64,000 nt of DNA from Candidatus Tisiphia endosymbiont of Dascillus cervinus (GTDB lineage: Bacteria > Pseudomonadota > Alphaproteobacteria > Rickettsiales > Rickettsiaceae). How positions within the stretch are numbered: the stretch's first letter is position 1; the number at the start of each line of letters is the position of its first letter. The position numbers and the translations under genes are program-made. This document shows, in pieces, positions 28,841 through 39,493 of this stretch. The stretch spans positions 1-64,000 of the forward strand of contig NZ_OZ032146.1 in assembly GCF_964026405.1 (NCBI RefSeq), in the 5' to 3' direction. Below the pieces are notes generated by a model. That model was not told the origin of the DNA. It worked only from the letters and a program-made list of their open reading frames with translations, and made no database searches.

Positions 28841-29102
28841 AACCCTAGGGCAAGCCATCAGTGATTCAGATGTTGACACAGGAGAGTGGTTATTTGCTTG
28901 TGCACAGGCAAATTCGTTTTCAAGGTTATATGATTCTTTAAGAAATTTGAATGGTTTTGAGCCAAACTATAGTTTATCTTGTCATGATGCTTCAAATCTC
29001 GTCAGTACTCCTGAAAATCTAAATACTAATGACAGACAAAACAGTAACTGCGATGTTGCTCTTGTAGGTGTAGAGGAGTCAATTAATCTATTGGCAGAAT
29101 GA
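28818..29102 (+). CDS. Hypothetical small protein, possibly second half of a frameshifted gene
   Basis: A 94-residue frame (from a start inside the previous frame) with TGEWLFACAQANSFSRLYDS and a polar C-terminus rich in Asn and Ser. No domain is recognised. It may be the continuation of the 28580 frame. No ribosome site is obvious before its own start, which favours the split-gene reading. Confidence 0.45.
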   Translation: MTAIQFLKTLGQAISDSDVDTGEWLFACAQANSFSRLYDSLRNLNGFEPNYSLSCHDASNLVSTPENLNTNDRQNSNCDVALVGVEESINLLAE

Positions 29103-29179
29103 TAATAGCTAAATATCCACAAATGTCATTGTGAGGTGACTAGCTACGACAATTTAGCCTAATGACGTCTAAACATAAT

Positions 29180-29265
29180 AGACCTCTTTCGAAACTTTAC
29201 TTCTGCTGGTAATTTATTCATGATCCCGGTACTCTGCTCCCATAGTACCCTACATTTTTTATGCC
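29180..29265. repeat. Left half of a type B palindromic element
   Basis: atagacctctttcgaaacttt, then cttctgctggtaatttattc and ccggtactctgctcc, match the first half of the elements in murG and atpG. The second half is missing, so it is a truncated copy. Confidence 0.75.
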
Positions 29266-29289
29266 ACTGTTGTTAAGAGGCCTTCCGAG

Positions 29290-29428
29290 CGTCATTGCGA
29301 GGAGTTGCTGAAAGCGGCAACGCGGCAACGCGGCAACCTAGGATACGCGAAGCGTTACTCTAAAAAAACAGCTTCGCTGTTTACCTAGATCGCCACGGCA
29401 TCTAAAGATGCCTCGCGATAACGATTAT
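29290..29428. repeat. Type D intergenic repeat before gltA
   Basis: Starts cgtcattgcgaggagttgctg, includes a triple gcggcaac run, ggatacgcgaagcgttactc and acagcttcgctgtttacc, and ends tcgcgataacgattat. It shares nearly all of this with 33537-33672 and 36697-36825. It lies just beyond the gltA stop, in the terminator position for that gene. Together with the preceding repeat it fills the 394-bp gap. Confidence 0.85.
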
Positions 29429-29496
29429 AAAGAAATGTAGGATACTATGCTTAAACCTTCTCGGATTAGCTTTATCTATATAGGATTTTACTATAA

Positions 29497-30801
29497 TTAT
29501 CTTTTATCAAAAGGAATAAATTCTCTTTGTACATACCCAGTATATAATTGCCGAGGTCTGCTAATTTTTTGTTCAGGATCTTCATGCATCTCTTTCCATT
29601 GTCCCATCCAACCAACAGTTCTTGCTATAGCAAAAAGCACTGTAAACATCTGTGATGGTATCCCCATAGCTTGATAAATAATACCAGAATAAAAATCAAC
29701 GTTTGGATAAAGCTTACGATCTATAAAATATTGGTCATTGAGAGCAATTTTTTCAAGCTCAGTAGCGATTTGGAGTAATGGGTTATTATTTTCTCCTAAT
29801 TCATCTAATACTTCTTTGCAGGTCTCTCTAAGTACAACTGCTCTTGGATCATGATTTTTATAGACTCGGTGACCAAAGCCCATTAAGCGGAAAGAATCAT
29901 TTTTATCTTTTGCTCTTGCAATATATTGTGGAATACGGTCTATTGTCCCAATCTCTTTCAGCATATTAATTACTGCCTCATTTGCTCCGCCATGTGCTGG
30001 TCCCCATAAAGATGCTATGCCAGTACTGATACAGGCAAACGGGTTAGCACCGGATGATCCGGCTAAACGTACTGTTGAAGTGGAAGCATTTTGCTCATGG
30101 TCAGCATGGAGAATAAATATTTTATCTAAGGCGTTCTTTACTACTTGGTTTACCTTATATTTTTCACAAGGCGTCGCAAACATCATATGGAGAAAATTTT
30201 CAGTAAAATCTAAACTATTATCAGGATATATAAAAGGCTGACCTATTGAATATTTATATGCCATTGCTGCAATAGTTGGCATTTTTGCAATCATTCTAAT
30301 AGCAGCTAACTCGCGTTCATTTTCTTCTACATTTAAAAAACTTGGATAAAATGCAGATAAAGATCCTACCACAGCCAACATAATTGCCATAGGATGAGCT
30401 GAGTGACGGAAAGCCATAAATAAACTTCTAAGCTGCTCATTAACCAAAGAGTGATTAGTAATTTTCTGAGAGAAAGATTTATACTGATTAGTGGTTGGTA
30501 ATTCACCATTTAACAGTAAATAGGCGACTTCTAAGAAATTACTTTTTTCTGCTAACGTTTTAATATCATATCCTCGATGTCTTAATATCCCTTGATCCCC
30601 ATCTATGTACGTCATTGCAGATTTACAAGCTGCTGTAGACATAAAACCAGGGTCATAAGTGAAATAGCCTGTTAATGAATATATACCGCTAACATCAATA
30701 ACATCTTGACCAATCGATGCTTTTTTTATTGGTAAATTAAAAGACTTATCACCTATTTTTAATTCAACATTTTCCAAAGTTTTAATTCCATTATTTGTCA
30801 T
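29497..30801 (-). CDS. gltA: Citrate synthase
   Basis: GltA condenses acetyl-CoA and oxaloacetate at the entry of the TCA cycle. I choose ATG at 30801 ([17 protein letters not shown]), preceded by agaga, giving 434 residues, which matches the rickettsial N-terminus; the frame is open to 30870 but the longer form runs into a repeat. Conserved blocks are [53 protein letters not shown] and [17 protein letters not shown] with the catalytic histidines, plus the aspartate of NVDFYSG. It clearly differs from the spotted fever group sequence I recall, so it may help place the organism. Confidence 0.97.
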   Translation of the reverse strand: MTNNGIKTLENVELKIGDKSFNLPIKKASIGQDVIDVSGIYSLTGYFTYDPGFMSTAACKSAMTYIDGDQGILRHRGYDIKTLAEKSNFLEVAYLLLNGELPTTNQYKSFSQKITNHSLVNEQLRSLFMAFRHSAHPMAIMLAVVGSLSAFYPSFLNVEENERELAAIRMIAKMPTIAAMAYKYSIGQPFIYPDNSLDFTENFLHMMFATPCEKYKVNQVVKNALDKIFILHADHEQNASTSTVRLAGSSGANPFACISTGIASLWGPAHGGANEAVINMLKEIGTIDRIPQYIARAKDKNDSFRLMGFGHRVYKNHDPRAVVLRETCKEVLDELGENNNPLLQIATELEKIALNDQYFIDRKLYPNVDFYSGIIYQAMGIPSQMFTVLFAIARTVGWMGQWKEMHEDPEQKISRPRQLYTGYVQREFIPFDKR

Positions 30802-30837
30802 ATGTTCTCTTTTATCATATTTTATGTTACCCACTAA

Positions 30838-30969
30838 TACTCGATAATCAAGTTTTTTCTTAACCGTCATCGCGAGGCATCTTTAGGTGACGTGGCGATT
30901 TCATGAAGTAAGATATCCTTCACAAGATTGCCACGTCGCCGCTTACAGCGACTCCTCGCAATGACGCTA
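30838..30969. repeat. Type D repeat upstream of gltA
   Basis: Begins actcgataatcaagtttttt and ccgtcatcgcgaggcatc, ending in the inverse cgactcctcgcaatgacgc. The middle (tggcgatttcatgaagtaag) differs from the 33537 and 36697 copies, so type D shares ends but varies in the core. It lies in the gltA promoter region. Confidence 0.8.
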
Positions 30970-31105
30970 GGCTGTTTTTCCTATGACTTTTAAATTGCCA
31001 TAGGGGTTATGCGTAAGGTGAGTAACTAATATATAGACTTAAATCAATCATAATATATATGAGCTATAATCAATATAATAGCTATCTTATTACCACTTCA
31101 CAGAC

Positions 31106-32311
31106 CTAAACTGAATTATATATTTCTTTGTTTAAAGTACCTTCACTGTTATCAATAATCAAGGTAATTGTTGCATCACCTGTAATATTAATGGTGGTAC
31201 GTAACATATCTAATATCCTATCAATTCCAGCAATTATAGCAACACCTTCAATCGGTAAATGGATTGAAGACAGAACCATAGGTAGCATTATTAAAGAGGC
31301 TCCTGGAATACCAGCACCACCTATAGATCCAAGAGTTGAGGTAATAATAATGACTAAATAATCATGCACCGCTAAATCTATACCCATCATTTGAGCAAAG
31401 AATATGGTGGTAAGAGCCAAATTTATAGCAAACCCATCCATGTTTATCGATGCCCCAAGTGGCAATATGAAAGAAGTGCTAGATTCAGAGATGCCTAGAC
31501 GTTCACGACAAACTTGCATAGTTGTAGCAAGCGTTGCTTTGCTACTAGAAGTAGAAAAGGCAAGTATTTGGTATTCCAAACTCTTTTTATAAAAAGGTAA
31601 TGGTGACATTCGACAAAATACATAAATTAACGCACCAAAAATACCATATTGACATATCATGGCAATCACTACGGCAGCAACTAATTTTGATAAACTAATC
31701 ATTACATCAAAACCTTGCGTACCGACTACCCAAGCCGTTAAAGCAAATGCACCATATGGAGAAAGTTGAATGATCATTGAGATCATTTTTAATACCATTT
31801 TTGATAATCTATGAAATAAATCTTTAACAGGTGCAGCACTAGTTCCCATTTTATTTAGTATAAGTCCAGAAAATATTGCAAAGAATACAATTTGTAAAAC
31901 ATTAGAATTGGCAAAAGCTCCTACGACATTATCAGGCACAATATTCACAAAAAAATCAATCATATTAAAGGATTTCTCTTGTGAAATATTTGAGGCAACA
32001 TCAAAGTTAATATGAACACCATGACCTGGCTTTAATACAAGAGCAACTGTAAGACCAAAAACTACGGCAAAAAAAGTAGTTCCTAAAAAAGCAGTAACAG
32101 CCTTTATTCCTACTCTGCCAAGAGAAGTAGGGTCACTCATGCTAGTTATGCCTGCTACTAAACTAAAAAATATTAAAGGAGCAATAATCATTTTGATCAA
32201 ACGCAAAAAAATATCTCCTACCGGTTTTATATAAGATACATATTCAGGAAAATATATACCAAACATTATACCTAGGATTAATCCCAAGGTAACTTTTTTC
32301 CATAATTTCAT
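31106..32311 (-). CDS. gltP: Dicarboxylate/amino acid:cation symporter (GltP/DctA family)
   Basis: A 401-residue carrier that probably imports glutamate or another dicarboxylate with protons or sodium, a useful carbon source for an intracellular bacterium. Family signatures are the N-terminal FLRLIKMIIAPLIFFSLVAG, the serine-rich hairpin AFSTSSSKATLATTMQV, SINMDGFAINLALTTIFFAQ and GGAGIPGASLIMLPMVL. About eight helices and two re-entrant loops are expected. NMDGFA departs slightly from the common NMDGTA. It stands alone between repeats. Confidence 0.93.
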   Translation of the reverse strand: MKLWKKVTLGLILGIMFGIYFPEYVSYIKPVGDIFLRLIKMIIAPLIFFSLVAGITSMSDPTSLGRVGIKAVTAFLGTTFFAVVFGLTVALVLKPGHGVHINFDVASNISQEKSFNMIDFFVNIVPDNVVGAFANSNVLQIVFFAIFSGLILNKMGTSAAPVKDLFHRLSKMVLKMISMIIQLSPYGAFALTAWVVGTQGFDVMISLSKLVAAVVIAMICQYGIFGALIYVFCRMSPLPFYKKSLEYQILAFSTSSSKATLATTMQVCRERLGISESSTSFILPLGASINMDGFAINLALTTIFFAQMMGIDLAVHDYLVIIITSTLGSIGGAGIPGASLIMLPMVLSSIHLPIEGVAIIAGIDRILDMLRTTINITGDATITLIIDNSEGTLNKEIYNSV

Positions 32312-32419
32312 TGTTCTACTTAATTAATTTAAAGAGTGTTTTGATCCGACGTCATCCTGAAATAAATTCAAGATAATATCCACTTGTGTTCAGGATGACA
32401 CCAACTTTGGAATTCTAGA

Positions 32420-32548
32420 TATACTCAAATGATTTGAAGAATTGGATTTGAAAATGAATGGTGAGCATGCTAGGTGTACATATAGTATAATTACGCATGC
32501 GAATCCATGATATTTTCAAAAAACAATTCTTCAAAGCAGAAGAGTATA
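32420..32548. repeat. Type A palindromic element (intergenic)
   Basis: tatactcaaatgatttgaag to gcagaagagtata. It is the inverse counterpart of 13800-13926 with matching central words (gtgagcatgctagg, gcatgcgaatcc). Confidence 0.85.
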
Positions 32549-32627
32549 ACATCGCTGACTTAAACTCAGGAAGCATTGGACTATATAGTTTGAGTAAATC
32601 TTAGATCTAATAAACACTCTCTTAAAA

Positions 32628-32943
32628 TTAGATACTTTGAGTTACCCAATTTAAATAGCTAGACAGCCCATCTTGAATGTCGAGCTTTATTATTTGAGGA
32701 AGATCATAATTATGTATATCAGTAATCACCTTTTCTATTGTATTGTAGTTATCAGACTTAGCCTTTATCACAATACGATATTCTAGCACAGAAGATATCT
32801 TGCCTTCCCATTTAAAATAGCTGACTATATTATCTACTTGTATGCAAGCAGCTAGATTTTCTTCCAATAAGCTAGTTGTTATTTTGTCTACCACCTGCTG
32901 GTCATTTGGTCGTAGTTAAAATCACACAACATCTTTGTACCAC
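32628..32943 (-). pseudogene. cutA: CutA-like divalent-cation tolerance protein, frameshifted
   Basis: The C-terminal 90 residues form a normal CutA1 core: KITTSLLEENLAACIQVDN, YFKWEGKISSVLEYRIVIKA and DLPQIIKLDIQDGLSSYLNWV. The first strand, VILTTTK, is present but in another phase: a one-base change near 32905 creates TGA directly after it. The original would begin at about 32943, abutting queD. Translation from a downstream GTG (32894) would lack the first beta strand of the ferredoxin-like fold, so function is doubtful unless the indel is an assembly error. Confidence 0.75.
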
Positions 32944-33372
32944 TTATACCTCAACAAAGCAATTAGGTGTTTCAAATAATTTGACTTTTGTAATAATAAA
33001 AGAACTATTAGTAAATAATTTTGGTAAAATATTCAATTTTAAGTATAGCGCTATATTTTCTGCAGTTGGATTTTCCTGCATATAATATATTTTTTGACCA
33101 GTCCAGTCACATATTCTATCCCCCATTTCTCTATCATTTTGGTGTAATATAATATTATGATCAAAATTATCATCTATCCACTTTTGTATTATTGACTTCA
33201 TGTAACCAAAATCTATAACCATACCAAGATTATCAGTAACATTTGATTCCACTGTAACTTCAAGGACATAACGATGACCATGTAGAAATTGACACTTATT
33301 CTCATGTCCAACAACTCTATGACCTGCATCAAATTCAATTTTACGAGTACACTTTATCATCATTAACCTCAA
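32944..33372 (-). CDS. queD: 6-carboxytetrahydropterin synthase (QueD/PTPS family)
   Basis: QueD makes 6-carboxytetrahydropterin, a queuosine precursor. The 142-residue protein has the zinc histidines in [20 protein letters not shown] (one His plus HGH), the catalytic cysteine in the KCQFLHGH stretch, [15 protein letters not shown] and [13 protein letters not shown] start at ATG 33357 ([15 protein letters not shown]) is also possible. It precedes the cutA remnant directly on the same strand. Confidence 0.93.
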   Translation of the reverse strand: MRLMMIKCTRKIEFDAGHRVVGHENKCQFLHGHRYVLEVTVESNVTDNLGMVIDFGYMKSIIQKWIDDNFDHNIILHQNDREMGDRICDWTGQKIYYMQENPTAENIALYLKLNILPKLFTNSSFIITKVKLFETPNCFVEV

Positions 33373-33536
33373 GTATAGATGTAAGACATCGGTTTAATAG
33401 CCTAGGGTATCATCCATGCACTTTTGATATCATCTCAGGCGTAAAGGCCGGCTGGTATCTAAGAAAATAGCCTAGAAGGATGTTATATCTATAGTATCTA
33501 CATTTTTTATATAACCACTATTAAAATGGCTGCTGA
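33373..33536. repeat. Eroded intergenic repeat upstream of queD
   Basis: aacctcaagtatagatgtaag, acatcggtttaatagcc and gggtatcatcc match, with changes, bases 59786-59830 (acataggtttaatagcccgg). This marks another dispersed but decayed family. No gene is visible here. Confidence 0.5.
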
Positions 33537-33672
33537 TCGTCTATTAGCGAGGAGTCGCGAAAAAGCGGCGACACGGTAATCTAGGATACGCGAAGCGTTA
33601 CTCTAAAAAAAACAGCTTCGCTGTTTACCTGGATCGCCACGGCATCTAAAGAGCCTTGCTATGACGATTATA
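33537..33672. repeat. Type D repeat downstream of atpC
   Basis: Contains tagcgaggagtcgcg, ggatacgcgaagcgttactc, acagcttcgctgtttacc and tgacgattat; near-identical to 29290-29428 in the second half. It lies beyond the end of the ATP synthase operon, with a type A fragment (tatactcttctgctttgaag at 33699) between it and atpC. Confidence 0.85.
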
Positions 33673-33729
33673 GAAAAATGTGTACTATGATGTTATATAC
33701 TCTTCTGCTTTGAAGAATTGTTTAATTCT

Positions 33730-34124
33730 TTAAATATGAGCTAGCAAAGATTCATATCTAGCAATATCCAATTTAATAATATCAATTTTTGTATCATCAA
33801 TTTCTTCGTCTATTTCTTTTGTTAAAGAGTCTATTTTCCTAATTATCTCATGTAGTTGCAAACTACTAGTATCAACAGCAAACTCTGTTACTATATTTAC
33901 ATTTGTCCACGTGACCTCAGCTAACCCTGAGTAGATAAAGTACTTAAATACAGAATTATCTACTGTAATTTTTGTCAATCCATCTTTTAAATTTGCAATC
34001 AATAACTCATGACCTGGTAAAACCTCAAATTCTCCTAATTCTCCCGGCATTGTTATCATCCGAGCTTCCATGTCAAACACAACATTCACTGGCGTTACAA
34101 TTTTAACTCTAATTGTTTTATTCA

Positions 34125-34125
<1 letters not shown>
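33730..34125 (-). CDS. atpC: ATP synthase F1 epsilon subunit
   Basis: The epsilon subunit forms part of the central stalk and regulates hydrolysis. The 131-residue protein shows VKIVTPVNVVFDMEARMITM and GELGEFEVLPGHELLIANLK, the beta-sandwich domain, and an acidic helical C-terminus. It is the last gene of the operon and its start overlaps the atpD stop by one base. Confidence 0.95.
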
Positions 34126-35561
<1,436 letters not shown>

Positions 35562-35578
35562 TTACCTTAATTTATTTT

Positions 35579-36616
35579 TTATACGGCTTCTGCCCCTGCA
35601 ATAATCTCTATCAAATCCTTAGTAATCAGATCTTGTCTAGATCTATTAAGTTTTAGTGTTAATTTATTAATAAGCTCCTTAGCATTTTTTGTTGCATTAT
35701 CCATTGCTGTCATTCTAGCTCCTTCTTCGCTAGCTCTATTTTGTAGTAGAGCATAATTAATTTGAGCCGATACATAAAGATTAATCATATGCAAAATAAG
35801 CCCTTCACCTTCATATTCATAGCTCAAATATTTCTCATTTGAACATAGCTGTTTTTCAATTGGCAATATTTGCTTTTTAGTTGGAATCTGTATCATAGCA
35901 TTTTTACAATTGTTAAAATATATTTGACAATTGCTAATTCTAGAATCCTCTACCATCTCCATCAGTTTTTCTTTGACCTGAAATGACAAATTATTATTAT
36001 GAGCTTTTGGAAACTCATAATAATTATCAATATAATGGGAATATTGCCCCTTAAATGCATCATAACCCTTTTTGCCAATAATAATAAGCCTTACTTGTTT
36101 ACCAACATTTTCCAAATTTGCAATATCAGATTTTACCTGCTTGGACAGTAAAAAATTAAAAGCTCCGCACAAACCTCGTTCGGAGGTGACTACTATTAGT
36201 AAATGTAACTTATTTATATTAGACCTCTTGCATAATTCTACTTCTGCTGGTAATTTGTGCGTCGCTCCGGTACTCGAATCCTCACGTACACTCAAGTACG
36301 CTGCGGTTCTGCGTTCCGTGGCTTCTGCAAATTCCCTAGCAGAAGCGAATTCTGCAAGAGATCTATTCACGTCACCTTGGTCTAATAATCCTTCCGAAAA
36401 AAATTTTTTCTGTTCGATAAGCATATCCTGTAAATTATTGCTAGATGCCACGCTAGACATTATACCCTGCAGAATCCCAATATAATCCTCTGAGTCCTTA
36501 ACTTGGTTTTTGGCTTTTGTAAACTTAGTAGCCGAAACTATCTGCATAGCCTTAGTAATTTTTTGCGTTGTTGTAATGCTCTTAATACGAGATCTTAACT
36601 GTTTTAAACCTGACAT
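35579..36616 (-). CDS. atpG: ATP synthase F1 gamma subunit with RPE insert
   Basis: Gamma is the rotating shaft of F1. The N-terminal helix (LKQLRSRIKSITTTQKITKA) and C-terminal helix (NRASEEGARMTAMDNATKNA, LNRSRQDLITKDLIEIIAGA) form the coiled coil; SERGLCGAFNF starts the Rossmann-like part. Residues about 85-132 are a type B palindromic insert (SLAEFASAREFAEATE to KLPAEVELCKRSN), placed just before the beta strand leading to SERGLCG. The protein is 345 residues, about 48 above normal. Because the insert keeps the frame and the rest is conserved, the protein is presumably functional with an added surface loop. Confidence 0.96.
   Translation of the reverse strand: MSGLKQLRSRIKSITTTQKITKAMQIVSATKFTKAKNQVKDSEDYIGILQGIMSSVASSNNLQDMLIEQKKFFSEGLLDQGDVNRSLAEFASAREFAEATERRTAAYLSVREDSSTGATHKLPAEVELCKRSNINKLHLLIVVTSERGLCGAFNFLLSKQVKSDIANLENVGKQVRLIIIGKKGYDAFKGQYSHYIDNYYEFPKAHNNNLSFQVKEKLMEMVEDSRISNCQIYFNNCKNAMIQIPTKKQILPIEKQLCSNEKYLSYEYEGEGLILHMINLYVSAQINYALLQNRASEEGARMTAMDNATKNAKELINKLTLKLNRSRQDLITKDLIEIIAGAEAV
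36221..36364. repeat. Type B palindromic element inside atpG
   Basis: A 144-bp insert, agacctcttgcataattc to gaattctgcaagagatct, the closest relative of the murG copy. The centre contains tcctcacgtacactcaagtac followed by gctgcggttctgcg. Confidence 0.95.
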
Positions 36617-36656
36617 AGCTACCTAATTAATCTTAATCTGAAGTCGATTTAACTTA

Positions 36657-36853
36657 CTGAACACTCGATAATTAAGTTTTTTAGAATTATTAAAAAATAC
36701 GTCATTGCGAGAAGTCGCTGAAAGCGACAACGCGGCAATCTAGGATACGCGAAGCGTTACTCTAAAAAAACAGCTTCGCTGTTTACTTGGATCGCCACGG
36801 CATCTAAAGATGCCTCGCGATGACGGTTAAGGAAAAACTTGATTATCGAGTGA
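36657..36853. repeat. Long type D repeat between atpG and atpA, overlapping the atpA end
   Basis: The outer arms are cactcgataattaagttttt (36662) and aaaacttgattatcgagtg (36834-36852), near-perfect complements. Inside lies the same core as 33537-33672 (gtcattgcgag, ggatacgcgaagcgttactc, acagcttcgctgttt, cctcgcgatgacgg). It is the most complete example of the outer and inner parts together. The stop and last codons of atpA (minus strand) lie in its right arm. Confidence 0.88.
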
Positions 36854-38398
36854 ACAAGCATTAAAGTTTTGCACAAAATTTTCTAAGAAAATTTTTAACT
36901 TTTGTTCTATTTCTTTAGTAATTTGTCCTTGCTCTCTAATAGATACTAAAATATCGTTTTCACTCAGTTTTATTTCTTGTAGCATTCTATGCTCAAATTC
37001 TTTTATTCGTTCAACAGGAATACTATCAAGATAATTTCTTACCCCAGCATAAAGACTAACCACTTGTTCCTCAACAGGGAAAGGGCTATATTGATCCTGC
37101 TTCAATATTTCGCTAAGCTTTGTACCATGTGAAATAAGTTGTTTAGTTGAAACGTCTAAGTCTGAACTAAACTGAGAAAAAGCTGCTAATTCCCTAAATT
37201 GTGCTAACTCAAGTTTCACATTTCCTGCCACTTGCTTCATAGATTTTACTTGTGCTGCTGATCCTACCCTACTCACGGATATACCAATATTTACCGCTGG
37301 TCTGATACCTTTATAGAACAACTCATTTTCTAAAAAAATCTGTCCATCAGTAATTGATATAATATTGGTTGGAATATATGCGGAAACATCACCTGCTTGG
37401 GTTTCAATAATTGGCAAAGCCGTAAGAGATCCACCACCAGATTCATCTGACATTTTTGCTGCTCGTTCAAGTAACCTAGAATGTAGATAAAATACATCTC
37501 CTGGATAAGCTTCACGTCCCGGCGGTCTTCTAAGTAATAGTGAGATTTGTCTATAAGCAACAGCATGTTTACTTAAATCATCGTAAATAACTAGTGCATG
37601 CATACCATTATCACGAAAATACTCACCAATACTACAACCAGTGTAAGGGGCAACATATTGTAACGCAACAGGATCAGAGGCAGTAGCTACCACAACTGTG
37701 GTATATTCCATTGCTCCTGAGTCTTCTAATCTTTTTACTACCTGTGCAATAGTCGATCTTTTTTGACCAATAGCTACATAAATACAATAAATTTTATTTT
37801 TTTCATCACCGTCAAGATGAGCTTGTTTTTGGTTAATAATAGTATCGATAACAATAGCGGTTTTACCTATTTGCCTGTCACCAATAATTAACTCCCTCTG
37901 ACCTCTACCAATAGGAATTAGGGCATCAATTACTTTAATGCCCGTTTGCACCGGCTCTGTAACACTTTTTCTAACAATTATCCCCGGAGCTTTTTCCTCT
38001 ATATTCCTATATGTATCAGTTATAATCTCGCCTTTACCATCAATAGGATTTGCCATACCATCAACGACCCTACCAAGCAACGACTTACCAACTGGTACTT
38101 GTAAAATCTTCCCAGTTCTTTTTACCGTATCACCTTGTTTGACTTCTCGATCACTACCAATTAATACAATACTTACAGAGTCTGTTTCAAGATTAAGAGC
38201 TAGACCTTTTACTCCTGACGCAAACTCAACTACCTCGCCAGCTTCCACATTATCGATACCATATACCCTAGCTATACCATCACCAACTGTTACAACCTGC
38301 CCTACTTCTCGTAAATCACTAAGCTGATCAATATTAGCAATTTCTTTTTTTAATATTTCAGCAAGTTCGACAGCCTTTAATTGTTGGGTAGACCCCAT
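36827..38398 (-). CDS. atpA: ATP synthase F1 alpha subunit, tail supplied by a repeat
   Basis: The non-catalytic nucleotide-binding subunit, 523 residues. It shows the P-loop [40 protein letters not shown] and [20 protein letters not shown]. The final residues, SLDNQVFP, are encoded by the arm of a type D palindromic repeat (cactcgataatcaag family), which also provides the TAA stop. The natural C-terminus has therefore been replaced by a few repeat-derived residues. The catalytic and regulatory core is complete. It follows atpH after 79 bp. Confidence 0.98.
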   Translation of the reverse strand: MGSTQQLKAVELAEILKKEIANIDQLSDLREVGQVVTVGDGIARVYGIDNVEAGEVVEFASGVKGLALNLETDSVSIVLIGSDREVKQGDTVKRTGKILQVPVGKSLLGRVVDGMANPIDGKGEIITDTYRNIEEKAPGIIVRKSVTEPVQTGIKVIDALIPIGRGQRELIIGDRQIGKTAIVIDTIINQKQAHLDGDEKNKIYCIYVAIGQKRSTIAQVVKRLEDSGAMEYTTVVVATASDPVALQYVAPYTGCSIGEYFRDNGMHALVIYDDLSKHAVAYRQISLLLRRPPGREAYPGDVFYLHSRLLERAAKMSDESGGGSLTALPIIETQAGDVSAYIPTNIISITDGQIFLENELFYKGIRPAVNIGISVSRVGSAAQVKSMKQVAGNVKLELAQFRELAAFSQFSSDLDVSTKQLISHGTKLSEILKQDQYSPFPVEEQVVSLYAGVRNYLDSIPVERIKEFEHRMLQEIKLSENDILVSIREQGQITKEIEQKLKIFLENFVQNFNACSLDNQVFP

Positions 38399-38477
38399 AG
38401 TTATTCCTCATATAAAATTTATTTAACCTATCTTTGTACCTCAATTTGATATAAGAATTAACAATTCTTATATCAAA

Positions 38478-39032
38478 TTAGCTTGTTATCTTTGTAGCTT
38501 TCAAGGTTTTCGTTATTTTTTCTAACATTCCAGCAATAGAATAGTCCCTAACTATGCTATCATATTGCACAACAATACCGCCAATAATTGACTGACTTTG
38601 GCGAAAATTTATAGCAACCTTCTGCTGAAACTCATCTGCTAAATATTTTGTTAACCATTCTTTCTCTCTAGTTTGCAAAGATTTAGAAGAAGTTACTTTT
38701 ACCATTTTAATATTTCTGCTGTTATTAAGTAGTTGTTGGTATAATACTATTATGTTTGATAAAATAGGCATACGTGAATGCCTTAGTAATATTAACAAAA
38801 ACCGCTTAACTATAGATTCGATATTAAAGGTTTCTGTAATTAACTCAATTATTTTACATTTGTCAATATCCTTTACTATCGGAGAAAATATAACAGCCTT
38901 GATTTGCGGATTATCCTCGATAAATTGATTAATAATGGTAATCTGCTGTAATATTTTATCTTCCAAGCTACTTGCCAATGCATTATCAAATAAAGCAGAA
39001 GTATAGTTACGTACTAATTTATTGTTAATCAT
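38478..39032 (-). CDS. atpH: ATP synthase F1 delta subunit (OSCP)
   Basis: Delta joins the F1 head to the peripheral stalk. The 184-residue protein has the helical N-domain (RNYTSALFDNALASSLEDK, RFLLILLRHSRMPILSNII) and the C-terminal INFRQSQSIIGGIVVQYDSI typical of the family. It is the first gene of atpH-A-G-D-C; the F0 genes are not in the window, as is usual for alphaproteobacteria. The promoter should lie in the repeat-filled spacer upstream. Confidence 0.95.
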   Translation of the reverse strand: MINNKLVRNYTSALFDNALASSLEDKILQQITIINQFIEDNPQIKAVIFSPIVKDIDKCKIIELITETFNIESIVKRFLLILLRHSRMPILSNIIVLYQQLLNNSRNIKMVKVTSSKSLQTREKEWLTKYLADEFQQKVAINFRQSQSIIGGIVVQYDSIVRDYSIAGMLEKITKTLKATKITS

Positions 39033-39061
39033 TATGTTTTTATATCTTATATTTTTATACT

Positions 39062-39213
39062 GCTCGTAAATGAAGAGTTGATAGACGATAGAATCAAAAT
39101 CATGATAGTAGCAGGAATTACCAAGTCGAGGTGCTAGGCGTACATATAGTACGTGAACACCTCTAGAATCTTGGATAATGACGACGCAATTCTTGATTTT
39201 CTATCTGAGTATA
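39062..39213. repeat. Type C palindromic element upstream of atpH
   Basis: ctgctcgtaaatgaagagttga, then gcgtacatatagtacgtgaac at the centre and gattttctatctgagtata at the end. It is related to 28327-28478. It fills the gap between the small membrane protein and atpH, so the ATP synthase promoter must lie in or next to it. Confidence 0.8.
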
Positions 39214-39216
39214 AAA

Positions 39217-39411
39217 CTAAATCAAACAATAATAAACCACATACAGCCAAGAAAACAAGCCATGTACGATTGCCCATAATACAGAGTGGTTTATATTAAA
39301 TGAAATAGCCATAGCAAGTGCCGCACCAAATGACACGCCATGCTGCATAACAATGTTTATTCTCCTCCTTGGTGGATAAACTCCATAATCTTCACTGTTC
39401 ATTTTACTCAT
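39217..39411 (-). CDS. Small conserved-looking membrane protein
   Basis: A 64-residue protein with a polar N-terminus (SEDYGVYPPRRRINIVMQHG) and two hydrophobic stretches (VSFGAALAMAISFNI and SVLWAIVHGLFSWLYVVYYC). Proteobacterial small proteins with a similar ISFGSALA..SILWAIIHGIFSW..YVLYY pattern exist, with unknown role. A ribosome site aggaaaaaaaatg precedes the start. Intact. Confidence 0.7.
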   Translation of the reverse strand: MSKMNSEDYGVYPPRRRINIVMQHGVSFGAALAMAISFNINHSVLWAIVHGLFSWLYVVYYCLI

Positions 39412-39493
39412 TTTTTTTTCCTCATATTAATTCTAGGACAATTTATAACATAATTTATGCTTACCACTAAGTAACAAAAAGAATTTTTTTTAA

